From Sphagnum magellanicum (Eukaryota > Streptophyta > Sphagnopsida > Sphagnales > Sphagnaceae): DNA of 64,000 bases. Location of the stretch: the NCBI GenBank assembly GCA_021904315.1, contig CM038912.1, positions 4,737,061-4,801,060 on the forward strand. Direction: 5' to 3'. Shown one piece after another: positions 1 to 11,520 of this stretch. Below the pieces are notes generated by a model, which had not been told where the DNA came from, did not search any database, and saw only the letters and a program-made list of their open reading frames with translations. The position numbers and the translations under genes were made by a program. Within the stretch, counting starts at the first letter, position 1. The number at the start of each line of letters is the position of its first letter.

Positions 1-689
1 GAAGTCGAAACAGGTGCGGGAGCTGCTGCTGCAGCGGCGTCGGCGATAGGAGCTGGCGCTGGTACCGGTCCCAGTGTCGCTGTGTTGTATTGTCGAGTAG
101 AGAAGATGGCACTGACGCCGTGAACAGCGACTACTACAGTGCCGTTTGTGTACAGATCCGGGGCTACAATAAAAGCATCGTCGAGTCGGTAATTGAGGCC
201 ATTGACAGTGACGACGAGGATGGAGATTCCCGGCGTCACTGTTGGTATTCTGTCTCCAGCTCTCAAGCTCATGAGATCTTGAAAAGCGTAGAATCGACTT
301 GCGGTTTGGTAGTTCAGCAAGGTCGTTAGCACCGACGAGGAATTCATGAGCACATTCTCGAAGGCAGTATCGTCAGGAGCAAACAAGGTAATGTCCGGCT
401 TGATGATCTCGTCCACGTTTGTCAAACTATCTAGTATTCCTGACACTGCTCCGAATCTCCCTGCCGCTCGCAAGGCGCTGACGACCTGTTGATGCAGAGT
501 AGGGACTTCGGCTGTTCCAGACGTCGGACTTCCTACAGACACTGTTGCTGTTGCTGCAATCACAGGTGCAGAAGTTACGACAAGTATTAGAGCTCCGAAG
601 ACTTGTAGTATTGTCAGGTATGGCAAAATCCGCAACGAAAACTTCTGTGCCAGAATTTGTGGAATGCACATTGGTGTGTCTGCCATCAT
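1..689 (-). CDS. Fasciclin-like (FAS1) arabinogalactan protein, partial at C-terminus
   Basis: Reading leftward from the ATG at 689, one uninterrupted frame of 229 codons runs off the window at base 1, so the C-terminus is missing. Residues about 20-50 form a hydrophobic signal segment (FGALILVVTSAP within it). The FAS1 domain spans about residues 65-198: the H1-type motif ITLFAPDDTAF is at 100-110 and a distal VHGVSAIF (H2-like) at 189-196. Possible N-glycosylation sites are NSS at 116 and NGT at 182. After the domain comes a Pro/Ala tract (PAPAPIADA, then an alanine run and PAPVS), the classic arabinogalactan glycomodule. FAS1 proteins of plants are secreted or GPI-anchored cell-wall/plasma-membrane glycoproteins involved in adhesion; whether this one carries a GPI signal lies outside the window. 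ATGs at 686 and 671 are alternative starts; 689 is the longest. There is a single FAS1 domain in the visible part and no intron in it. Confidence 0.9.
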   Translation of the reverse strand, partial: MMADTPMCIPQILAQKFSLRILPYLTILQVFGALILVVTSAPVIAATATVSVGSPTSGTAEVPTLHQQVVSALRAAGRFGAVSGILDSLTNVDEIIKPDITLFAPDDTAFENVLMNSSSVLTTLLNYQTASRFYAFQDLMSLRAGDRIPTVTPGISILVVTVNGLNYRLDDAFIVAPDLYTNGTVVVAVHGVSAIFSTRQYNTATLGPVPAPAPIADAAAAAAPAPVST

Positions 690-695
690 AGCTGG

Positions 696-726
696 TCTCG
701 TCTCGTCTCGTCTCGTCTCGTCTCGT
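696..726. repeat. TCTCG pentanucleotide microsatellite
   Basis: About six head-to-tail copies of TCTCG lie 7 bases upstream of the FAS1 gene's start codon, so they are in its 5' leader (CGAGA on the coding strand). The leader is purine-rich on the sense strand. Copy number is probably variable between individuals (inference). Confidence 0.85.
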
Positions 727-944
727 CGCGGTCTACACTGAGACTTGCTAGAGAGAATCCTTCAACCGGGAGCTCGAAGCCAGGGCCTCAGAAATGCGTG
801 GGAGATGGATTGTTGGCAAGACTATTGGTGCGCAAAAGAACGCAAAATACAAACAAAAGGGAAGTTAAGAATGGGAGGAGGACGTCAAGCGCATTCTTGC
901 AAAGGAATTCGAAAGATGTTTAGTTACACTTCCCAATACTTCCC

Positions 945-1300
945 CAATTTTGAAGGCCCACACCTTCCATTTATTTCTGAAAATATTTTCCTATTTTGGA
1001 TGACAAGCCAAATTAAAGCCCCAACTCCCTTATATTTCTGGAAATACTTCCCATTTTGGATGAAAAGCCAAATTAAACCCAACTTGCTTCGCTATATTTC
1101 TGGAAATACTTCCCATTTTGGATGGAAAAACCAAATTAAGCCCAACTTTCCTTTATTTCTGGAAACACTTTCAATTTTGGATGAAAAACCAAATTAAGCC
1201 CAACTTCCCTTTATTTGTGGAAATACTTTCTCATTTTGGATGAAAAGCCAAGAAAGACCCCAACTTCCGTATATTTGCGAAAATACTTCTGCATGAAGAA
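945..1300. repeat. Minisatellite, about 59-bp unit, about six copies
   Basis: The core CATTTTGGATGAAAAGCC recurs with GGATG at about 1000, 1058, 1120, 1179 and 1238, i.e. spacings of 58, 62, 59 and 59 bases, with a more diverged unit at each end. Each unit also carries ATTTCTGGAAATACTT and CCCAACTT. The array lies upstream of the FAS1 gene. The open frames across it are repeat artefacts and show no recognisable domain. Confidence 0.85.
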
Positions 1301-4265
1301 AGCCAAGGCCTCCCTTGTGTTTGTTGATATTTATACCAACAAAAAGATGATAGTTTTTGATAGTTTGGGATATTTTCAAACACTTTCTAGTGATTCCTTT
1401 TCAAACGCCAAAAGTTTCCTAGTGGAAATCAAGGGGAATTTTTTTTTTTTTAAATTTTTAAAAAACTAGGTGGAGATGGATTAGCCAAAATTGGCTATCC
1501 AGTATTGTAGAATTTTTGGGAATCCTGCCTAGTTTTGGCGACCTACAGGAAACTCGTTAATCTAAATCATGCAACTTCTAACTCTTTTTCTCTCTCAAAA
1601 TATGGGGACTTTTGTGTATTTTTTCCAAGAAAACCCTAAGTACAATTCACACTGGATTATTTTTGGGGTTGCCATAGTGCAAAATTTTGCCCCAATTTTT
1701 TTTTTAAATGGTGGAAATGAGATGGATATTTGCCAAAAATAATGAAACTTTTGAGATGGAGGAATATTGTGAAAAATCAAGAGACTTTTGACACTTTGAG
1801 ATTTTCTTTTCCAAAACAAGCAAAGGGGGTTGGTTGCATGTACTTTGGGAAAATGGTTTACTTCTTCATGAGGAAAGCTCATAGTTTTTAACACCTTTTT
1901 TCCCCTTTCTTTTTTTTAAGCTTGGTTTCTAGTATTTCCTTTAAATTTTCCTAAATGGAATTGGGATGTATCTATTTATGTAAATATCAAAGGTCATAAT
2001 AAGCCAATTTAATCTTGGTGGTTTATTTTTGGAAGATGAAAAAGGGATCTTTCTACTTTTGGGATTTTTTCTTGAAGACATAGCTGAAAAACCCCAAGTG
2101 GTTGGGAGATTGTTAACATTAACAATGATCGTTCCTAGTTTCATCCATGCATGCACACAAAATTGAATGAAACAAAAGATTTGATGAATTCAATCCACAC
2201 ACAATATGAACTCGTACCCAAACTTGTATGTTGAAAATGGTGACAAACAATTTTGGAAATAGAAATTTCATGCAACCAACAAGAAGGCTCAACTTGCAAT
2301 TCAAGGATATTATTATTATTATTATTATTCCTTTTCAGTTTTGAGGTGATGGGTTGGGGAGTTGGGGGAAGGGGGGGGTGTGTTCCAATCAAATTCCCAA
2401 AGGGTTCTTCAAGTGTTCCCCAAGACATTCCCAATAAAGAAGGGGTGCATATCATATGTGTCATAATTTAATGTTGAGTCGAAATTTTAATAAAATGTAT
2501 ATCACAATAAACATCACATATTGTACATTGTAATAGATTAAAAGTTTACCTTACACATATGTGTCATGAGTGACAACCTTTAGCATGAGAAAAATTAAAT
2601 TCTCTTGTATCAATAATTTTTGTTAAAAATTTAGACCATAGAATAAATTAAATAATAAGAATTTCTTTTTGCATGTTAGTAATATGTCAACAACTTCTTT
2701 GATGCTAAAAGTTATAAAATCTTTGAAAAGATGTTGGGAGAAAAGGTCATCCAAAAAATTGTTGAAGATTATTAGTTAACTTTTGGAAGGGTAATTGGAA
2801 AAACATCTCCTAGTGTCTTTTGGGGGCACTTTATATCCATGAAATCCCTCTTAGGAAAGAGGTGGGATCTTCTACTATTTAAGAAAGAGAGAGGTCTTAT
2901 GCTTAATTATAGGTCTAAGATCTTTCACTCTTGGATCATAGCTCTAAGATCTTCCCCTAGATAATGTCATGTGATTTATATATGATTAGGTTTATGATAA
3001 GATTAACCCCATGTTTTATGGTAGGTAAGGCCTAATATTGGGGCCATTACCTTAATGGAGGGCTTGACTCAACAATCACCTCATCCTAGGCCCCTTATTA
3101 TGAGAATGTCCCCACCTTGGGACTTTATGTTACGCTTGAATAAAAAGGGGGCAATAGGAAGGAGTGGTAGAATTAAAAGGAATGAGAGTTTGTTGTGCTT
3201 TCTATGCAAGGGGTATCAATGATAGTCTCAAAGGATCAATGGGTAAGGTTTTCTTCTTTTCAACTTTGGGATATCGAAAATTTCATAAAGTTCGCCAACA
3301 AAATAGAAAGTTTAGTCAAAATTACACTAGAAAAGAAAAATTCCCAATTTTTTGTCAAAAATGAAAATATTTGTGGCAAAGAAAACACTAGTAGTAGCCC
3401 ATCTACCAACCCAAATAGAGTTCCTAGCTCTTTTCTTCATATTTATTCAAAAGCTATTTAAACTACCAATTGTCTTTAAATGGCTCCCATTTGAGGGTCT
3501 CAAATTTGAACCTTAACTTTCATATTTTTGGAACTATCTTAATCATCTATCATACTCACTAAGGTTGAAGCATTCTGGTATCATTGTGAGTGGTCTATCA
3601 ACCATCTACCTTCCTCACACCAAACCATCCATCATCCTTCATGGTGTGTTTGTGGCTATTTGTTCACTCATGCTTTTCTTGTTGTTGTTCTTGTAACTTA
3701 AGACCTAAAGCACTTGGAAAAGTTTCCTTTTTATCTTTGGAGGGCATCTTAAATACAAACTAATAATATTTCCCTCAAAATCAAGAGGCAACTTATTCTT
3801 ATAAGAAGTTCCTTTTCTACACAATTATCAACCTTAAAAAAAGAGTCAAATTGCATAGCGAAAATGTGATTATGTGCCCATTACATGTACATATTGCTAT
3901 CCCTCCTTTCCCCCTTCTTCTTTCCTACAAAAGGCTGGGATCCAGTTTGTCCTTCAAGCCCATCTTTGGGCAATAGTGGCTTGCAACTAGCCATGGCAAA
4001 TGTAGTTTGCAATCCCATTTGGTGTTTGGCACCATAGTAGAATTGCCTAGCAAGAGTGTTTGTCCATTAATGCACAATGGTCAAGAAGTCATCTTCAACC
4101 TTAGCTAGGAATGCATGGGCAATTGAGTTCCATTGGCTATTCACATATCCATTGTAGTCATCATTGAATATCCAAAGTGCTTTGTTATGCCCATCACTTC
4201 CTACTAACTAGTTTACATCACACCCATCACTTCTTGCCAATGGCATTGCATTGGTGCCTAATAAG
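1301..4265. other. AT-rich intergenic DNA, no gene seen
   Basis: Mostly anonymous AT-rich sequence. It holds a short TAT trinucleotide run at about 2308-2330 and, at about 2380-2440, a stretch of GTTCCC/CCCAAG words similar to one at 48.42-48.48 kb. Short open frames in both directions have no recognisable domain and ordinary AT-rich composition. Confidence 0.6.
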
Positions 4266-4269
4266 CCCT

Positions 4270-4975
4270 TCCCATTGCTCCCATTTCTACACCCTTCAAT
4301 TTCTACCAATCATGTTCGCAATTTACACAAGTTCTCCTACCTTTGATGTTGTACATATTCTCTCCTCTCCTCCAAGGTCACATGACGATCTTGGAATGTA
4401 AACAAAACAAAAATGGCTTGGTCTTGCATTATTTGAGCTTTTGCAAAAATGGCAACGGCCATGTTTGCTATGGCTTTTTCCTATGCACAAATTGAATATT
4501 GTTTAAAATTTATAGACCTTTTGATATTCTTTGGTAATTTGTGAGCCTTCCACTTAATAAAATTATTTGCACATTTAACCTCCAACATCACTTGAGATTT
4601 TGGCTCATTTGTAGATTGATTATTGATCTTGGACTTTTCATTGTTTCAATCTCCCTTGTGTCTACCCATCTTATAGGCACATCACACAAAATCAACCAAC
4701 AATTGTTGAAACAAAATTTTATATTTTTCTTATGATTCAATTTATATATCTCTAACACACTTTGGAGTGTATCCTCTTTAGAAGGGTTTTTTTCATTTAA
4801 TGCTTCAATTGTTCCAAAATACCTATTGAACTTGGCAATATTGTGTTTGATTGGATTTCCCATTGGGTCCCTAAACTCCTTGCTAGTTGCTCCCCTCCAA
4901 CTATTGGTCTATGTAAATTGTAATGGATCAACAACCTTTCCCAAAATAACACAAAATTTTGCCCATTACTAATGC
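4270..4975 (-). pseudogene. Decayed Myb/SANT-like, NAM-C-terminal-domain (Harbinger-associated) protein fragment
   Basis: Reading leftward from about 4,975, pieces resemble the middle and end of the plant Myb/SANT-like family annotated as 'glutathione S-transferase T3-like' or NAM-associated C-terminal domain, relatives of the second ORF of PIF/Harbinger transposons. Visible landmarks are a TNSW peptide at about 4,890, a continuous stretch 4,863-4,588 containing AKFNRYFGTIEALNEKNPS, then CWLILCDVP followed by RWVDTRE (the family's Cys-Trp...Leu-Arg/Lys-Asp...Arg-Trp core), and a later LEERREYVQHQR. Stops and frame changes interrupt it, so it cannot be made as one protein. No PIF transposase was recognised beside it. 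The family assignment rests on motif memory, not a search. Confidence 0.45.
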
Positions 4976-4979
4976 ATGA

Positions 4980-7900
4980 ATCTTAAAGCACATGAAATGA
5001 TTTGCAAAGTTGACACTCCTCATCAATCAAAAATTTGTTTCCTTTCCTCGCTCTTGTTGGAAACATTCGTCTCATGTCCAAGGTCTCCTTGGTTGAATGT
5101 TTGGTCACTTCATGATGATTATGGCTTTTCACGATTGTTTGTAAATGTTCAAGGCCCTAGACAAATTTTAATGTGCCACAAGGGGTTATATTTGAGTAGG
5201 CAATTGATGGGGTTCCTCTTTCCTACTTTGAGCATGTATTAACTTGGTTGTCATTGCAATTTGCCAAGTATAAATCACTGTTGGAGATGTTTTAAAAATT
5301 ATTAGACATGGTTATAATTGGTGTTATTTGTAATCCAATTTAGTCCAATTATCAATATGTATAACTGATAGATATGCATATCTTAAATTTGTGTGAAATA
5401 AAAAATAAATGTTATTCATATCAAGTAGACTTCTATTCGTTGATAACCTAATGCATATGTCATATACGTTGCATATGTTTGAATATGTATCTTATCCTAT
5501 GAATATTCAAATTTAAAAGTTTTAGGTTTTTTTAGGGTTGAAGGATATGCATATGTATTCGATGGCATGGATACAAATCTCACACCCTAAACAACAAAAA
5601 GATGTGGTTGTCTTTTTATTTGTTTGTTTGTTCATTAATTGTTCTTAATTTATTTTGGTTTCACATTGTTTCACATCATAGGGTTTTTGTCAAAATGCAA
5701 CATCACATATTTGAAAAGCTACATAGTGGTAACATGATTGTAGATTCCTCTTATTTGTGGAAGAAAAACTTATCAAATCAACAAGAAGGATAAAGGCGAA
5801 AATGTGCCAAATGCAATGGTATGGTTTGTTGAGGGTGCAATGGTCTAGGCATGCAAGGTGTGTGATTTGTTGAGCTTAATATGTAATCCTTGCAATAGTT
5901 TCTAAAATCCAAGGTTTTTTTTTGTTTAGGTTTTTTTGGATGATAATATTGCCATTTGTGTCATGCTATGATTTCATTATTTGTTGTGACTCCATCTATG
6001 AGCATCACTATGCACATGTATACATTTGCTTTTAAAAACTATTTTGGTATGTTCTAAATGCTTGATTGCACATTATTTAAAACAACTTATGTCGAAGATA
6101 ATTGGGTACAATCCATGTATTGTGAACTATGTTGAAATCTATTTCAACTGACTTGACATCCAACAACTGATATGTGCAAACATTACTAATGAAATGTCCT
6201 ATTGTTAGATGCCATCTAGGCAAGTATTTTTCATACTAAATTATGTTCATGCATGATCAAATCAAGTGTCGTGAACCATATAGTTCATTTCTACTAATAA
6301 CTACCATGTTGTAACATAATTTAAAACAATCATGACAATGGTTGTAACTCTTAGATTTTTAGGTGTACTGGTGGGACTTTTGGGTGCAATGATCATCATT
6401 GGAGTTGAAGACAAAATCAAGAATTTGTCATTTTTTTTGAGTTATTTATGAACTAACTTGTTCAAGGTAACACACAATTTAATCTTCCTTCATGTTCCAA
6501 TGAGTTTTTTGGTTTTCTTCTCACCAAGAAAAGCAAGCTACAACTTAGAAATCTAAACTCCATTAGAAACAACTCTTTCCATGACTATCCATGATGCCCA
6601 ATAATTCCAACCTTATTAAAGACAATCTATCTATGAGAAGTAAGCAGTTTGTTTTGTTTTTGTCATGCTTTTGGTATCTTTTGAAAGTTCTCAATGAATA
6701 GGGTTGCATTGACTTGGTTTGAGGAAATTTGGAACTATAGTGTGGAGGTTGTTGATTATTGAAACATTTTTTCAATGAAAATTAAATAAAATTGAAATTG
6801 AAAATTATATTGGAATTTGGTGGTTTTCTTGGTGCGATTGGAAAACCTTTAACAAGTCAAATTTAATAGAGTTTATTTCACAATTTTTTAGACCTAAGGT
6901 GTGGAAGATATTGATTTTCGAATGGATTTTGTTGCTAGAAATTCAAAAAAATTCAAAATTTGGGTTGGGAGGGAAAAATCAATTGAAGCTACATTCACTA
7001 TAAACACATGTGCTACATTAGTTTTTATTGATAAATAGTGCACAACCTAAAATATGGGTGTAATTAGAGTCAATCAAGTTTTAGAAAGTTTTTTTTTCTT
7101 AATTTGGACATTATTATAAAACATGTATTTGTAAAACCTAATAATGATTAATAGAGTTTCATAAATTAAGCTATTGAATTTGTGCTTAATTAGTAGCCAC
7201 ATGCATTGTGAGGATTCATATTTATATTCAAATTTCAAGTGCTCAAAATTTATAACTTTATGTTAGTCAAGAGCTTTTATGCAAATTTTGTGACTTACTA
7301 AAATGGGTGTTTTGCACATATATGGATTGAGTTATCTTAAAGTAGAGGATAAAACATGTGTAATTTTAATAGGTAATTTCTTGCCTTATTTTTAGTTGTA
7401 GGAAGACATTTGGACAACATCACCTTTGGAACATAAATTCACACATCAATCAATAGCTAGTATGTTAACACAAACATGTTTTTTTTTGTAATAACTTCAA
7501 TTAAAGTGTTGTTTACATTGTATGACCCAAACAAAAAAAAGGTGATTAGTGAATAACACAAAATATCAACATGTGTTACAAGTTGCACACAAGTTAAAGG
7601 TTGCACACTTCTTGTGAACTACACCAAAATTGGATACCATATCCTTTATTAGTTTTTCCAAGATCCCATTTTCCAACTATTGGTCTAGCTTTTTTTTCAC
7701 TCTTTTTATCAACTAGGAAACCATCTTAAGCATCTACCATCTTTTAAGGTTTATGCAACAATAACAACAAAAGTTTATTTGCCCCTAGTACACATGTACA
7801 CACAACCACCCTAACTTTGAGATTATGTTTAGTAGTTTTGTATCATTTTTCATGTTTTTATATTCATATTGTTGGTGTTTTTATTTGTGTTCTAATTTTT

Positions 7901-8400
7901 GAGTAATTTTTTAGCATAGATAGTTTAAAATCTCACATCTTGCCACAACCATGGCCACCTTTTTTTTTCACATTTTTTTGCATGAGGCACATGAATTATG
8001 GTTGTTTGATGTAAAAAAATTTATGTTTGGAATGTCCACCCTTTTGATCTTTAAAATAATCAATTCAAAGGTTAGTACATTTTTTTTGGTATATATATAT
8101 TTTTTAGCACACATATTTTGTTTGGCATATGTGCCCTTTCAATCTTTAAAATTATCAATTCAAAGGCACTTTTCATCAGGTGGAAAACCATCTCAAGTAA
8201 GCATTTACCATCTTTTAAGGTTTTGCATAAAACCAACAATTGTTTTTGTTTCCAACAAATTTTCAGTTACTATTGTTGCTAACTAATTGATACACTGATG
8301 ACAATTAGAAGGTTAATGATTACATTCATGCTTGTCATTTCTATTTTGGTTTGAGCAAAATTGACATGACATCTACTTGGTTATCTTTTATAGAAGTATA
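4980..8400. other. AT-rich intergenic DNA, no gene seen
   Basis: No convincing coding sequence. A short duplicated block is present: CAATCTTTAAAATTATCAATTCAAAGG-type sequence at about 8,044-8,072 and 8,139-8,166, and an ACCATCTTTTAAGGTTT-type sequence at about 7,737 and 8,208. These look like fragments of one older repeat. Confidence 0.55.
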
Positions 8401-8409
8401 GGTGTGGGT

Positions 8410-11140
8410 AGGTGCATGGTTTTTGTCGTGCAATGGTTGAAGGAGAACAAGGAAAGCTCCATGTTCTTGAAAACATGGGTGGAATTACCTCCAACTTCTT
8501 TGATTTGACAACATCAAATATTGCTAACAGTAATTCAGATGTTGTAGTTGGTAATGCGGTAGTCAATAATGTGGCTATAATAGAGGTTGTGTAGCTTCCA
8601 ACTATAAAAGTTCAAGTTGCATTTTGAAAGCCTCACCATCACCCATCCATTTGTTGGGGTTTCTTTTATGTTAATGATAACCTCCCTATTGACATTGTGA
8701 ACTTGCAAACATTTAGATGGATTATTTGCAAGTTTGAACAAGCAAATGAAAATGTTCTAACTAAAAACTAATCTATTATTAAAAAGGGGCCTATAGAATA
8801 CAAAAAATGTAATGGGATTGTTCCTACGAAAACACACATTGATTGTGCACATCCCAAATTGCTTGTTACTAAGAGGTTGCAGCTTATTAAAGTGGTATAA
8901 TTAAATCACATTCAAGAAGTAGCAAAGAAAAGGCCTAAAATTACTAGCAGTATAATTACAATTTTTTTTGGAACTTCAAATCCTTATAAACAATGTGATG
9001 ATTGAGCCACAACAAAAAAATTCTTAAAGATTTGGTGTTATATATCTACAAGGGCTACATGGTTCTTTCCACTTGTGAGAACATATGGTTACAAAGGTTA
9101 GTCTTATGCCATGTTTTGTTCCCATCCCATTTACAACTTATGGAAGAAATGATTCATGCTATGGTCACCAACTGTATTGATATGCTTGTTTTGCCAAAAC
9201 TTACAAGTGTAGCAATTGTTTCTACTTCATTTGATTTATGGATGTAAGAGGTGGTGTTGAGACATTCACTTTGGTTATCAATTATCTCATTGAAATTTGG
9301 GAACTTATGTATGCTATTGTTGGGTTGTCTAAGGTAAATGAGACAACTAACCTTTGCATGGCACAACAATTACGAACATTGGTTGAGAAATTTGGTTTGA
9401 TTCATCGAGCTCTTACTTTTGTAAAATATGAAGGTAACAACTTGACTTCCATGGCTATAACATTGCATTCCATTATTGACTATGAGTTTTTGAACTTTCA
9501 ACAAGTCTATGAAGGTACATGTTTTGGTCATGTATTGTTTAAAGCATGTCAATATGCTACAAATGATGACAAAGTTTCTATGGGTCTAAGTCAAGTGAGT
9601 GTGAAAGATGCCCAAACATGTTTACAAAAAATAATTATTTGGACAAAAAAGGAGGTGTGAATGGGAAAAAGCGTGTGTTGAAAGTTGGTTGTCACTTTTA
9701 AAGTTAAAGACACATGTCAAAACCAATATTGCAAGCAAAGTCATTATGTTTGAAGAATGTCTTGAGTTCAAAAAAACTATCCTTCTATTTTATGGCAAGC
9801 AAAAAATGGTGACATTACAACAAAAAGATCCTAAGGCACCAATTGAAACTATTACAAAAATAATTAATTCTTACCTGAACCTTGTTGTGAATGCTTGTGT
9901 GATGAATTAATCAAGTGGGCACTAGCTCTTGTTAAATGCTTTGACTACTACTATTAACATTTCACTCAACATGGAAGTTGAGGCAATGGGACTTGGTGAT
10001 GGGTCTAAAATTCTTGATGAATTTGATTCAAAACTCTTCATCCTACAAAAAAACATGTAGCTGAGGAAGTCATCAAGATGATTTAAGGGTGTAATCACAA
10101 TATTAAAAGCCAATTTGGATATAACCAATCCTTATTTTTTATTTTTGTAAGTTTCATAAATTAATTCAATGTTGGGATAATTTGTTGTTTGTGTATGGCT
10201 TGTGTTTTGATATATGAATCTAACATTTGGATAAGTTTGAAAATCATATAATAAATATAAAATAATTTTCAAGACATTTAAAAGCCCATAACCAATGTTT
10301 TTCATCATAGTGTAATAGTGTAAAAGCACTATTTCAACACTATCATTTAGCACTACCTCAAGGCTTTTCAACCCATCCCATGTTGCCACATCATCTTTTT
10401 AGGACTAATCATAAGGACCTAAGTAACCACAACTAGCTCCTTTTATTGTGTCTTCATGCATCATATCTTTCCTATTTTTTTAAAGAATTTGATCCACAAA
10501 TGTTCATAACATGTTTGCCATCATGTTGGATCCATGTTTCAATCTTTACGAGTCGTGGAGAATTATTTGGGGTGTGGGGAAGCAATTTGTGTTGCTTTTG
10601 AATATGATGTAAAAGTAACGATTTCATTGCTTATGACTTGGTTTGATTGAATCAATCCTATTTCCCAAGCATGTGCAACAAAAATTAATGTGCCTAATTT
10701 TCAATTTGAAGAAGGTAACATGTTTGGTGTCAAAGCATCCATGGAAGAGTCCTCTCATACTCTTGTTGTTGGAAAACTTTTATTCAAAAGGTTATCGATC
10801 CTCCCATCTACATGTGTCGATCCTCTTTCTTGGTGGCAATCCCATGAAAATCAATTTTCAAATATTGGTTTTGTGATCAATTAAATGCTTGGTCAAAATT
10901 GAACATGTTTTTAACCTTGTTGGTGTGTTATCAACCTTGCAATGTTGTCACCTACAAGTTGAGTATCTAGATTGAATAATCATGGTGGTAAAAAATTGCC
11001 CCAATGATCCATGGTTGAATTACACACCTACTATTATTCTTGAAAATTATATGACAGCTAAATATCTCTAATTGAAGAGAATTATGACTTGATTAAAGAA
11101 GATGATCTTTTTGAATAGTTGTAGGTTGATGAAGATTAGG
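8410..11140 (+). mobile_element. Degenerate hAT-superfamily (BED-finger, Ac-like) transposase copy
   Basis: A rightward series of frames follows the order of a plant hAT transposase. At about 8,790-8,870 is a BED-like Cys/His segment (KKCNG...THIDCAHPKL). At 9,017-9,245 comes the lead-in to the catalytic domain (KKFLKDLVLYIYKGY; VSTSFDLWM). At 9,238-9,660 is the core with FVKYEGNNLTSMA and YEGTCFGHVLFKACQYA. At 10,545-10,884 follows a stretch containing SLRVVENYLGCGEAI and NMFGVKASMEESSHTLVVG. The hAT C-terminal dimerisation part (NLVGVLSTLQCCHLQVEYLD; VVKNCPNDP) lies at about 10,905-11,020. Many in-frame stops plus at least two frame changes (one at about 9,245, ATG TAA where the family has a serine-arginine) make it inactive. 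Terminal inverted repeats and an 8-bp target duplication were not found. Confidence 0.75.
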
Positions 11141-11426
11141 TAAATCACCTAGTTAACCATGTTTACAATTTAATTTTTTATTTTTTTTTAAAGCCAATGT
11201 TTTCAAATTCTAAGTTGTTTTTTATTTTATTTGCATCATTACAATTGATTTCAATTGTCAAGTGATGTTGTAAGACATATTGGTTTATGTACAGATTGAT
11301 TCATGGATTTCATATTTCACCAACAATGTACATATATTGTTGAACAAGTTGCACAAAGTTTTTAATACCTTATTAGGCTTCCACATTTTGGTGTTGGGAT
11401 GGTTTGGGTGTTTTTTTTTGGCAAGC

Positions 11427-11489
11427 AACTTGTGTTGCAATGGGAAAAGTTCTTGTTTCAAGAATTGGGGTTCAATTCCCCCACAAGTT
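11427..11489 (+). ncRNA. tRNA-like sequence (tRNA-derived SINE head or tRNA pseudogene)
   Basis: A perfect 7-bp outer stem pairs AACTTGT (11,427-11,433) with ACAAGTT (11,483-11,489). Inside it are an A-box-like GTTGCAATGGG, an anticodon-like stem (TTCT/AGAA around a TGTTTCA loop) and a T-arm GGGG-TTCAATT-CCCC that matches the pol III B-box consensus GWTCRANNC (GTTCAATTC). The total is 63 nt, with no proper variable loop, a poor D-arm and no U at the position before the anticodon, so it is not a functional tRNA. A T-run follows at about 11,513, as in T-tailed plant SINEs. Confidence 0.5.
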
Positions 11490-11520
11490 ACTTGAATTTG
11501 TACAATGTTCACTTTTTTTT

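Noticed and set aside
745-1197. 150-codon open frame over the minisatellite
   Set aside because: Follows the 59-bp repeat, which is not a multiple of three, so repeats shift frame; no domain.
945-1300. CRISPR-like array
   Set aside because: Adjacent diverged repeats with no spacers, in a plant nuclear genome; an ordinary minisatellite.
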